Of a stretch of DNA of 64,000 nt, positions 11,204 through 21,500 are shown in pieces (within the stretch, counting starts at the first letter, position 1; each line of letters starts with the position of its first letter). The stretch lies in the NCBI GenBank assembly GCA_034440575.1, contig JAOTOL010001451.1, positions 615,001 to 679,000 of the forward strand, in the 5' to 3' direction. The notes beneath the pieces were generated by a model. It saw only the letters and a list, made by a program, of their open reading frames with translations. It did no database searches and had not been told where the DNA came from. The position numbers and the translations under genes are program-made. This DNA is from Imbricaverruca yamaguchii (lineage: Eukaryota; Arthropoda; Thecostraca; Neoverrucidae).

Positions 11204-12523
11204 GTGAGTGGCCGCCTCCGGGTCGGGCGCTCGGCCGCTGTCGATCAGATCCGCGGTACGCATCGCGCCAGGTGTGCCGGCTGACCGGACCTGGAGATCC
11301 TGGCGGTACTGGACCCACTCAGCAGCCTCCGCGGTGCTACAGGCTGCAACGCCAGCTGCAAGTGTTTGAAGATGCTTGCATGAACTGCGTGATGCTTCTT
11401 TGACCACCACGTCTCATCTACTCCGAGATTGGCTGTGGCCGAGTTTGTGTGTGCACTTAAGGCTTAAAATTAGGGGTGATGTTGGGCGCTCGCCAATGAC
11501 GGCATCGTAGTGGGTTAGATGACGCAACATACGTTCATCTCGATATCACTTCCCTTCATCTTACGTCAGCGGGTTAATGCTGCATTTTCCCCTTAAAATA
11601 TCGGATAGCGCTACACACTCATCCAGGCACTTGCCATTCACCATGCAGACATCATGATTGAAACCCTGCCACCGTGTTGGTATGAAGTAATCGCTACGAT
11701 AAATGTAAATGTCCTCGTACTATCAATTGTCACCACTTTCATTTTCCAGCTGAGGTCCCTAGAGGCGCAAGAACGATTGAATTTCAAGCTATAGGGGTAA
11801 TGCTGTGACTGCTGCCCCCGGCCCAGGCCTTCCTGCAGAAAACTCGGATTTCGGCAACTTCGGTTCTGGAGCACCACAATCCTTTATTTTATTTACAGCG
11901 TCCAACGCACCGTTTTCAGTTTGGATGCTCGAAAGCTCAGCCTGCTACTTCATGCTCCTATGCTCCTATTTGACCCAGACACAAGCAGCATCTCCCGTCG
12001 AAGGGATAAAGCAACGCTTTTTCACGATCTTAACATGCTAGGTTATTATACGGGTTCCATCCTGCCAGACCTTTACGGATTAGCGTTCCTGCCGCACCAA
12101 TGCTACTGCTATTTCTGGCTGTTGCTATGTAAAAACAATATATTCAGCAGGAGACAACAATCGAGCCTTGCAATGACATATTTTGCAATACGCAAAACAT
12201 GCGTATTCCTCCTGCATGGCGCTGTTTTGCAATACGCAATGCTATGCTAGAGTTGCACAGCTCTTGACCAACGCAGTCGATGCGCCCCTAAATTCCAACA
12301 ACCGACCAACGAAGGTCGTCTGACCTTCGTTCTGTTTACATCCTTAAGAGCAGATAAGGCTGCGTGTTCTGTTCACCGTCAAGTCGCGCCCGAAAAACCA
12401 AACATTAATGAACGTGACCAACGACAGCAAATGCTGCCTGGCTAAATTCGCGGTCACGTGCAACAACCAGCCATGTCCGACAAACCTGCCCACACTGATC
12501 TGGAAGTTGGGGCACTCATTAGC
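11204..12523. other. Likely first intron, no coding content seen
   Basis: If the leader exon is right, this is the 5' part of a 2.4-kb intron that also holds the 25-bp minisatellite. Otherwise it is plain intergenic DNA. No exon or element recognised. Confidence 0.35.
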
Positions 12524-13552
12524 CGAGTCTGGGTCTGAGTCAGTGTGCCGAGTCTGGGTCTGAGTCAGTGTGCCGAGTCTGGGTCTGAGTCAGTGTGCCG
12601 AGTCTGGGTCTGAGTCAGTGTGCCGAGTCTGGGTCTGAGTCGGTGTGCCGAGTCTGGGTCTGAGTCAGTGTGCCGAGTCTGGGTCTGAGTCAGTGTGCCG
12701 AGTCTGGGTCTGAGTCGGTGTGCCGAGTCTGGGTCTGAGTCGGTGTGCCGAGTCTGGGTCTGAGTCAGTGTGCCGAGTCTGGGTCTGAGTCTGTCCGTGT
12801 TTGGTGTGCCGAGTCTGGGTCTGAGTCAGTGTGCCGAGTCTGGTCTGAGTCAGTGTGCCGAGTCTGGGTCTGAGTCAGTGTGCCGAGTCTGGGTCTGAGT
12901 CAGTGTGCCGAGTCTGGGTCTGAGTCTTCCGTTAGTGTGCCGAGTCTGGGTCTGAGTCAGTGTGCCGAGTCTGGGTCTGAGTCGTGTGCCGAGTCTGGGT
13001 CTGAGTCGGTGTGCCGAGTCTGGGTCTGAGTCGTTGCCGAGTTGGTCTGAGTCAGTGTGCCGAGTCTGGGTCTGAGTCAGTGTGCCGAGTCTGGGTCTGA
13101 GTCAGTGTGCCGAGTCTGGGTCTGAGTCTGAGTCAGTGTCGAGTCTGAGTCTGAGTCAGTGTGCCGAGTCTGGGTCTGAGTCAGTGTGCCGAGTCTGGGT
13201 CTGAGTCAGTGTGCCGAGTCTGGGTCTGAGTCGGTGTGCCGAGTCTGGGTCTGAGTCAGTGTGCCGAGTCTGGGTCTGAGTCAGTGTGTGCGAGTCTGGG
13301 TCTGAGTCAGTGTGCCGAGTCTGGGTCTGAGTCAGTGTGCCGAGTCTGGGTCTGAGTCAGTGTGCCGAGTCTGGGTCTGAGTCGGTGTGCCGAGTCTGGG
13401 TCTGAGTCAGTGTGCCGAGTCTGGGTCTGAGTCAGTGTGCCGAGTCTGGGTCTGAGTCAGTGTGCCGAGTCTGGGTTTGAGTCAGTATGCCGAGTCTGGG
13501 TCTGAGTCAGTGTGCCGAGTCTGGGTCTGAGTCGGTGTGCCGAGTCTGAGTA
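12524..13552. repeat. Minisatellite, 25-bp unit
   Basis: About 40 copies of a 25-bp unit with core GTGTGCCGAGTCTGGGTCTG, with point changes (AGT/GGT) and several short or long variants (near 12790, 12930, 13035 and 13125). It ends about 75 bp before the coding exon of the serine protease homologue. Confidence 0.95.
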
Positions 13553-13626
13553 ATACGAGCCGCAGTGTGGCGGGCCCGGACCACACGCGCACGTGTTCCG
13601 AATGTCACCGGCGCCGCTGTCCACAG

Positions 13627-14946
13627 ATGAAGCTCCTGCTGCTGCTGACCACGCTGTTGGCGGCGACGCTGGCCAGGCCGCAGGACGACGACAGCTTCCT
13701 GGCCTCGCTGTTCGGTGACGACCCACCACCGACAGCTGCGCCGACAGCTGCCCCGACAGCTGCGCCGACCGCTGCGCCGACCGCCGCCCCGGCAGCGGTC
13801 GACGCGTGCAGCGACATCGCCACCGACGACGCCAGCTTCCTGGCGGCGCTGACCGACGGCTGCGAAGGCATCCCCACGCAGACGGACGGGCCGCCGGCGC
13901 GCTGCCACCGCGACCAGTTCACGTGCACGCCCTACTTCCGCTGCGCCGAGCAGCACATCGTGGCCGACCGCGTGGACGAGTTCGACCTGCGCATCAACAA
14001 GCACCAGTTCGACGCCGACTTCGAGTTCATCAAGCACTCGGACTGCCCGCTCATCAACGACGTGTGCTGCGAGCAGCCGCAGCCGGAGACGGGCGAGCCG
14101 CTCGTGCCCGGCGGCGGCGAGCCGTACGTGCCGCAGTGCGGCCGGCGCAACGAGTTCGGCGTCGGCGCGCGCATCACCGGCTTCAACGAGAGCGAGTCGC
14201 AGTTCGGCGAGACGCCCTGGACGGCAGTGGTGCTGCGCGCCGAGGAGGTGGGCGGCGAGGAGCGCCAGTTCTTCGTGTGCGGCGGCGCGCTGGTGCACCC
14301 ACGCGTCGTGCTCACCGCCGCCCACTGCGTCGACGCCATCCAGCAGGCGCGCCTGCGCGTCCGCCTCGGCGAGTGGGACACGCAGCACGAGGTGGAGCTG
14401 TTCCCGCACGTCGACATAGACGTGCAGCGCGTCGTCGTGCACGAGGACTTCCACCCGCGCAAGCTCAACGACGACGTGGCGCTGCTGATCCTGGCGCAGG
14501 CGGCGCCGCTCAGCGAGCACATCGACACGCTCTGTCTTCCGGAGCCGGGCGTCAGCTACGACCACGCCCGGTGCATCGCCACCGGCTGGGGCAAGGACGC
14601 CTTCCAGACGGGCCAGTTCCAGACGGTGATGAAGCTGATCGACCTGCCGCACGTGCCGCACGACCAGTGCCAGGCGGCGCTCAGGCAGACCCGCCTGCGC
14701 AAGTACTTCCGGCTGGACCGTTCGTTCACGTGCGCCGGCGGTGTCGGCGGCGAGGACACGTGCACCGGCGACGGCGGCTCGCCGCTGGCCTGCGTCGACC
14801 CCACCCGGCCGGACCGGTACGTGCAGCTGGGCGTCGTCTCGTGGGGCATCGGCTGCGGCCTCGAGGGCGTGCCCGGCGTGTACGCCGACGTCTCCCGGCA
14901 GACCGACTGGATCAGGAGTCACCTGGCCAGCCTGCCCATCGCGTAG
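13627..14946 (+). CDS. Clip-domain serine protease homologue (PPAF2/masquerade-like)
   Basis: A 439-residue secreted non-catalytic protease homologue of the prophenoloxidase cascade. Known relatives are clip-SPHs that act in haemolymph as cofactors for phenoloxidase activation. It starts with a signal peptide (residues 1-16), then a TAAP-repeat linker (35-57), a cysteine-rich clip-type domain (about 61-148) and a chymotrypsin-fold domain beginning CGRRNEFGVGARITGF (171-186). His is present (TAAHC, 230-234) and Asp is present (NDDVALL, Asp283). The catalytic Ser is Gly in TGDGGSPL (Gly383), so it cannot cleave by the normal mechanism. The whole protein is one uninterrupted exon. I chose ATG 13627 because it begins the signal peptide and follows CCACAG, a likely acceptor. 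Third positions are almost all G or C. Clip-SPH identity is firm; the exact orthologue is not. Confidence 0.92.
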   Translation: MKLLLLLTTLLAATLARPQDDDSFLASLFGDDPPPTAAPTAAPTAAPTAAPTAAPAAVDACSDIATDDASFLAALTDGCEGIPTQTDGPPARCHRDQFTCTPYFRCAEQHIVADRVDEFDLRINKHQFDADFEFIKHSDCPLINDVCCEQPQPETGEPLVPGGGEPYVPQCGRRNEFGVGARITGFNESESQFGETPWTAVVLRAEEVGGEERQFFVCGGALVHPRVVLTAAHCVDAIQQARLRVRLGEWDTQHEVELFPHVDIDVQRVVVHEDFHPRKLNDDVALLILAQAAPLSEHIDTLCLPEPGVSYDHARCIATGWGKDAFQTGQFQTVMKLIDLPHVPHDQCQAALRQTRLRKYFRLDRSFTCAGGVGGEDTCTGDGGSPLACVDPTRPDRYVQLGVVSWGIGCGLEGVPGVYADVSRQTDWIRSHLASLPIA

Positions 14947-15680
14947 GGGGCGCATAGCGCCTCTCCACGCTCGCAGCAGCCTCCCGTCACGTAGGGGGCG
15001 CACAGCACCTCTCCACGCCCACAGCAGCCGTGCAGGGGGCGCATAGCACCTCTCAACGCTCGCAGCAGCCGTGCAAGGGGCGCACAGCACCTCTCCACGC
15101 CCACAGCAGCCGTGCAGGGGGCGCATAGCACCTCCCCACGCCCACAGCAGCCGTGCAGGGGGCGCACAGCACCTCTCAACGCTCGCAGCAGCCGTGCAAG
15201 GGGCGCAGAGCACCTCTCAACGCCCGCAGCAGCCGTGCAGGGGGCACATAGCACCTCCCCACGCCCACAGCAGCCGTGCAGGGGGCGCACAGCACCTCTT
15301 CACGTCCACAGCGGCCGTGCAGGGGGCACATAGCACCTCCCCACGCCCACAGCAGCCGTGCAGGGGGCGCAGAGCACCTCTCCACGCTCGCAGCAGCCGT
15401 GCAGGGGGCGCAGAGCACCTCTCCACGCTCGCAGCAGCCGTGCAGGGGGCGCACAGCACCTCTCCACGCCCACAGCAGCCGTGCAGGGGGCGCAGAGCAC
15501 CTCTCCACGCTCGCAGCAGCCCTGCAGGGGGCGCAGAGCACCTCTCAACGCCCACAGCGGCCGTGCAGGGGGCGCATAGCACCTCTCCACGCCCGCAGCA
15601 GCCGTGCAGGGGGCGCATAGCACATCCCCACGCCCACAGCAGCCGTGCAGGGGGCGCATAGCACCTCTCCACGCCCGCGG
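14944..15680. repeat. Minisatellite starting at the stop codon, 41-bp unit
   Basis: About 17 copies of a 41-bp unit, with segments GTGCAGGGGGCGCATAGCAC and CTCCACGCCCACAGCAGCC. The first two units are variant and read CGTAGGGGGCGCA, so the TAG stop of the serine protease homologue is part of the first unit. The array would form most of that gene's 3' UTR. Confidence 0.93.
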
Positions 15681-16194
15681 TCCAGCAACGGGGTGCAGCG
15701 TGTCGCACTCCGTCTTGTGCCCAATGTGATATGTTGACGGACATTGAGTCATATGATCGTATAGTTATCTAAGCAGGCCCCATTGAGGCCCTTGAGTGGC
15801 CTCCCCTCGTCGTAGGATCTTATGGTTAATGTAACGGCTTGTGCAATAGCGTGTCTGTGTGCAATTACTTGGTTTCAGAAGTGAGTGAGGAATTATTCAG
15901 ACTAGTGACGTCGCCGGGAGTGATTCACTTGTTCGGCTCACCGTACGCATCTTGCTCGTACATTCAAGCCATTCAAATACACAATCACAAAAATGCCGCA
16001 TTGTATAATTTTCACCCACAATGCGAATAAACCACACCAAACACCATACTTGTTCTACCAACGAGCATCACTTTGAACAGTAGCATCGTGGCCGAGCGCC
16101 TCCAGCGACACCTCGGGCACATCCGGGGACCCCGCAGACAGCTTGTGACGAGCGAGTCCGCCACCCGGCCAGACCACGCCTGGCATCACACGCG
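15681..16194. other. Likely 3' UTR end and intergenic spacer
   Basis: AATAAA at 16026-16031 on the plus strand is the first good poly(A) signal after the serine protease homologue. Its 3' UTR would then be about 1.1 kb, mostly minisatellite. No other gene feature is seen. EIF2B1 converges from the other side. Confidence 0.4.
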
Positions 16195-16399
16195 CCGACA
16201 GCCGTGACGTCCGCAGCGATCACGTGACGTCGGCAACGGTCACGCGCCGACAGCCGTGACGTCCGCAGCGATCACGTGACGTCAGCCGTGACGTCAGCAG
16301 CGATCACGTAACGTCAGCCGTGACGTCGGCAACGGTCACGTGACGTCAGCAGCGATCACGCGCCCACAGCCGTGGCGTCAGCAGCGATCACGTGGCGTC
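16195..16399. repeat. Array of TGACGTC/CACGTG motifs
   Basis: Degenerate repeats alternating CGTGACGTCAGC-type and AGCGATCACGTGACGT-type segments. Three perfect TGACGTCA palindromes and several near versions are present, some fused to CACGTG. The array lies just beyond the EIF2B1 stop codon, so it may be in that gene's 3' UTR or between the two convergent genes. Whether it binds bZIP or bHLH factors is unknown. Confidence 0.8.
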
Positions 16400-16450
16400 A
16401 GCTGAATCAGTTCGTCCGAGACGGCGGCTGCTGTCAGTATGCCCAGCTCG
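16400..16450 (-). repeat. Partial duplicate of the EIF2B1 C-terminal coding end
   Basis: These 51 bases match 16468-16518, part of the last EIF2B1 exon, with eight differences. On the minus strand it reads ELGILTAAAVSDELIQL where the gene has [17 protein letters not shown]; the three changes are conservative. It lies after the stop codon and in another frame, so it is not translated by simple read-through. Confidence 0.85.
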
Positions 16451-16457
16451 TCAGCCA

Positions 16458-16613
16458 TCACATGTAGAGCTGTATCAGTTCGTCCGAGATGGCTGCCGGC
16501 GTGAGTATGCCCAGGTCGGTGAAGAGCAGCGTGATGTAGCGCGGCGGGGTGTAGTCGACCAGCGCGTGCAGGCTGTCGCGGTCCACGTCCGACTGCAGCT
16601 GCTGGGCCGAGTA
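16458..16613 (-). CDS. EIF2B1: EIF2B1 last coding exon
   Basis: 156 bases encoding 51 residues and a TGA stop. It begins YSAQQLQ, contains [18 protein letters not shown] and ends DELIQLYM. The acceptor is CCGTTTTCAG. It starts in phase 0, matching the end of the previous exon. Confidence 0.95.
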   Translation of the reverse strand, partial: YSAQQLQSDVDRDSLHALVDYTPPRYITLLFTDLGILTPAAISDELIQLYM

Positions 16614-18407
16614 CTGAAAACGCGGCCGGACAGGGCCGCGCCCCGGCTAACGTCAGTCGGCCACGTCACCCCAGCCGTGGAACAGCGGTAGCGGCCCGCG
16701 TGCGGTCGCACTGTGGCCGGCGAGCTGCACCGTCACCGACAACCCGCCGGCGCCCCAGCCACACACGCCGAATCGCCAGCAGCAGCGGTCACCGGCTGCG
16801 AGCTGCGGCGGGGGACGGGGGAGGGGCAGAGGCCCAGGCCAGACCGCAGTCCGGAACACGTCGCTGTCTAAATAACACGGACGTCGTCACTGCTCCAGGC
16901 GATCACGTGATCGCGAAGGGCGGCGTGGCTGCAGAGATGTTCATTGCGACACGTGCTCTGTGATAAACATCCCTGCTGGACGGCACCAGCACGCTTCAGG
17001 AACACATCCCAGTGAGGGCACGCGGTGCAGTCGCCTCCACTCCGTGGCTCCGCGGGGCGTCCGGCGGAATTTTTTGCAAAGATGCACTGGTGCCCATGGG
17101 AATTACCAGTGGAGGGCGACGTCAAACAAATCCTAGTATATATGGCATAACAGATATTCCTAGTGTATATGCCAGCACGGCAGCAGTCTGAACAGTTAAA
17201 CACATCGTTGTTGCTGGTGAACATGAACATCGCTGTTGATAGGCTGGCAGAGCTTAAGATTGGCAGAGCTTAAGCGTGTGAATGGAATAGGAACTAGGAT
17301 GTTTGACAAAATTGGCATTGTCTTCCAAGTCTAACGCGAACACAATAGCTTTTCGGGTAGGACACATACTCCACAGCATTGCGGGCACTACCCAAAATCC
17401 AGTTGTGGCATTCTGATAGTACACAAAAACCCTCGCCAGTGCGCAGGATTTTGTTGTCACCTTTGCCAATTTCTGGGCGGAGGCGACGTGCCCCGATGCT
17501 TCTAAACGAAACGTGCACGGGGAGACGAAGAATAAGGCGTGTGGGGCGAGAGGGGATCTCGGGATTAACACATTATATGTGCACTTGGGAGTAATAGGTG
17601 ACACTACAGCGTAGTTGAAAAGCCACATATTCGCAAACAGAATCGAAACTTTTCACAAGTTGATCGCGGAAGCCTGATTAACTGAACCAAGTATACACGT
17701 TTAATTAATGGAAAGGTGTTCATGGGTATATTGTGGATGTGATGGCATACAGCAAGCTTCATTTCCAGTACACGCAACGGATCAGATCCAATCTGAGGCC
17801 TACCACACATTTGAAGATTTAATCAAAAGCTGGATAAAATCAATAAGTCTACCCACCACAGGGTAAACGACGGAAGATGACATCGGATTCAGAGCATGTA
17901 AGGATATAGATGTTACATCAAGCTAAAAAGGTCACCCGAGGTCAACTTAGGTCAATGATCTCAAACACCAACTGGGATGTCCGGAACATCAGCCAACTTC
18001 ACGTCGTAACTGATGATTTTATCTTTACCTAAGTCTTCATATAAATATTTGATCTCTTGTTGCACACCACTGTGAAGGCGGCAGAGGCATGGCCTACATC
18101 TGCTGCTGTCAACTTATCATTGACTGGGCATCACCATCGGAGTACACGAGTCACTTATGATGCATCAAAAGAAAAGGGAAAGATGTCGAACATTTCAGCA
18201 CCACGCAGAGCAAAGTTAGACTGAATGATGACAGGACACGCCATTTTTTGTTTGTTTGTTTGTCTACTCAAAGCTGAGAATACGATGCTCCAGAGCACTG
18301 AACATTTCCATGGGTTCCATCGAGAGGTTAGGAAAGCATCCACGAAAAACCTTACGGGGGGCAGGGCATCAACCCCAGGCCCTCCGGCGTAGGTTTTGTA
18401 TTTATTT

Positions 18408-18467
<60 letters not shown>

Positions 18468-18488
18468 GTGCATAAATATATGTATGTG

Positions 18489-18546
<58 letters not shown>

Positions 18547-21500
18547 ATATATATATATATACGTGCATAAATATATGTATGTCTGTATATATATGTCGAG
18601 AACGGCGGTGTGAAGTCGAATACATAACACATATTTGACTCCACACGATGTACAGCATAGTCACATAACATGGTAGGATCCGCACCACAACCCAGTCATC
18701 TAACCTACAAAACAGGGGAACCAACTCTAGTCCCATTGGATCTCACATACCCGACAGGACCACCCACCTTGAAGGCGTCGGGCACCTCGCTCTGACTAAG
18801 CGGGTACAGGCGGACGAACTTGACGCACTCGGTGAGCACGTAGAGCGGCCGCTTGAGCGCGTGCGCGCTCATAGCCACGCCCAGACTGCCGATCTTGTTG
18901 ATGCAGCCGCCGTTCTCGACCACGCCCTCTGCGCCCACCAGCACACAGTCGACCTGCTCCATGACGGCGGCCACGGCCGCGTCCAGCACCAGCGTGCTCG
19001 AAACGCCCGCGTCACGCAGCTCCTTCTGCAGCTGCTGCCTGTGCCATCGGGATATCCGGTCAGAAAACGGCACCGGGCGGGCCACGCGTACGGCAGTCTG
19101 CCTGTCTGGGACAGCCAGACCAGACGGGCGAGACGTACGGCAGTCTGCCTGTCGGTGAGGGCCAGACCAGGTGGGCGAGGCGTACGGCAGTCTGCCTGTC
19201 GGGGAGAGACAGAGGCGGACGAGGCGTACGGCAGTCTGCCTGTCTGGGACAGCCAGACCAGACGGGCGAGGCGTACGGCAGTCTGCCTGTCTGGGACAGC
19301 CAGACCAGACGGGTGAGACGCACGGTAGTCTGCCTTTTGGCGAGGAGTGAATGGAATGACAGTGAGATCGTAGTAGTATGATTGTGATGTGATGTCTCAA
19401 ATGCAGGTGTCTGTGTAATGTCAGAAGTGAATGTTGTGTGTCTGTAGTGTGAAGTGTGAACCTGTAATGTCAGGTGTGTCCTGAGTGACGTATGAGTGTA
19501 TGTGGAATAACATAGATATGACAGACGTTACACCACGTGGCCAATGTCTAGTCTATATGTATGACTGCAGGTGTACCATGAATGTATGTCTGTGATTTAT
19601 GAATTGAATTATGACATGGAATGTTGAATGACTGCTGAGTGAATGTTCATATGACATGTGAAATGTCAGGTGGGCCGTAGCGCCATGAACTGCCGGCTGC
19701 CTGTGTGCGGCGTGGTGCAACTGATGTAAGCATGTTATGGGATACTGTGTCTGTCGTCAGCAGTAGAGTCGGCCGACCGGGGCCGAGGCTCAGAGATGTC
19801 TGAGCTGGCGGAATGCGGAATGTCTCTGAGATAGACAGTATGACCCGCTGGAGTAGTGCATTGAGATCGGGCATTGCTCTCGATAGTTAGAGCCGCGTGA
19901 CGATGATGTGGCTTTGGCGTGTGGCAGAGGGCGGTTGTCCTGAGGCTATATAGGCGCCGAGCGAGGTGGATCCCTCTCTCTCTCTCTCTCTCTCTCTCTC
20001 GCTCACTCTCTTCGCTGCAGGGCGGCTGGTTGGTGGCCAGCCGCCCTGCAGCGTTAATATGTTTGAAGATCGGTCTGTGTGCAAGTTGGAGATTGTGTGT
20101 GAACTTTGTTAACAAGAGATTGAGATTGTGTCAGGCTGAGTTTGTACGAAGTCTTGGATGCATATATGTGTGAGATGGCCCAGAGCCATTTAAATTATAA
20201 CCAGGGTTCACAAAATCGCAAACGCCGAGTTCCTATAGACTATTGACGTGCAAAATGGAAGCTTACCTCAGACAAAGTGGAAAAATGTCTGATAAAGCTC
20301 TGGGGAGCAAAACTTCCCTACAATAATCGTACTTGTTCCGGCGGCCATGAAGGTGTTGTTTTTAGCCAGATCGCCAGGTGTGAATCATATGCACAAGATA
20401 TTGCCAATGAAGGTGAATTACAGGCAGCATAGGTTATATTGGCTTAGTGTGGCTTAGCTCTTCACCTATAATTTTGGTTACTCGGGACCACTATTCATCA
20501 GTGCAACTTTGAAGCAAAATGATTAACTTCAGGGTTGACAATTAAGAAAGTACATCATATATCAGGGTTGTAAGAAATTACACGAAAATACGGCATGCAA
20601 CTAGTTGCATTCCAGAATGTAGGACATATATCTATACAAAAGTGTAGCTCCAAGATCTAGTTTACTAGACAATCTTATCCAGTATATGAGGTAAATTAAT
20701 CTAGCAAACAAAGTAAATCAGTGTAGTATACGAGGCAAGTTAGATTCATCGAAGAATTAATCAGGTTTAAGAAGACACGTCTCGGTAATTATAAGGGCAC
20801 ACATCGAAACAATTTATTTATATCTCATGTTGCAACATCATCACTACTGTTCACTCAATATATATGACAAAATTGCACCTAAAATGAAGTTTCCACCAGA
20901 GATTGCCAATTCACGGTGACTTTCAGACGTACACTCCTTGTGATGCAAGTTTTAGCATCGTCAGACAAAGCACGCCTACGAAAGGCTGAATGGCTGGTTA
21001 AAGCCAACCCCTGGCCGGCCATGAGTGTCCATTGGGTGGCACCGCACATTGTTGTGGGTTGGCAATAATTGCCAGTCGACTAACAGCAGGAATGTCTCAG
21101 CCAGATGTGTTCCGGCATCGCTCACGGACTGTCTATGACAGGGTGTGATGGCGCACCATCGAGCCACTGGAGCTGACATCCTACAGTCTGCAGAAGGACG
21201 TGTACTGGCGACTCAGTGACTCACATAACGTCAGGCTGCATTCACGCTCTGCCGATGGCATTGTCCATGTCTGCCGAGGGCAGTGCATGACGGAAGTGCT
21301 TGCGACAGGGCTCTGTCCAGGGCAGACAATGCAGCGAGATGCATGGCCGCTGCAGTCGAGGCGCCCACAATAGAGCGATGTGATTTGCGTGTATGTGGGC
21401 TGAACGTGGGCTCACAAGAGTTTAGGTGCGCGTGTCCGGACATATGCTGGCTTTGGTAGCCTGGGTACGATGACGCCTAAGCGGGTAGTGCGCTAAGACC

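Noticed and set aside
12524..13552. Regular repeats that might suggest a CRISPR array
   Set aside because: Units are contiguous with no unique spacers, and the DNA is eukaryotic. The same applies to every other tandem array here.
13507..15213. 568-codon open frame on the minus strand
   Set aside because: It is the antisense of the GC-rich serine protease homologue exon and its 3' minisatellite. The real gene has a signal peptide, domains and motifs on the plus strand.
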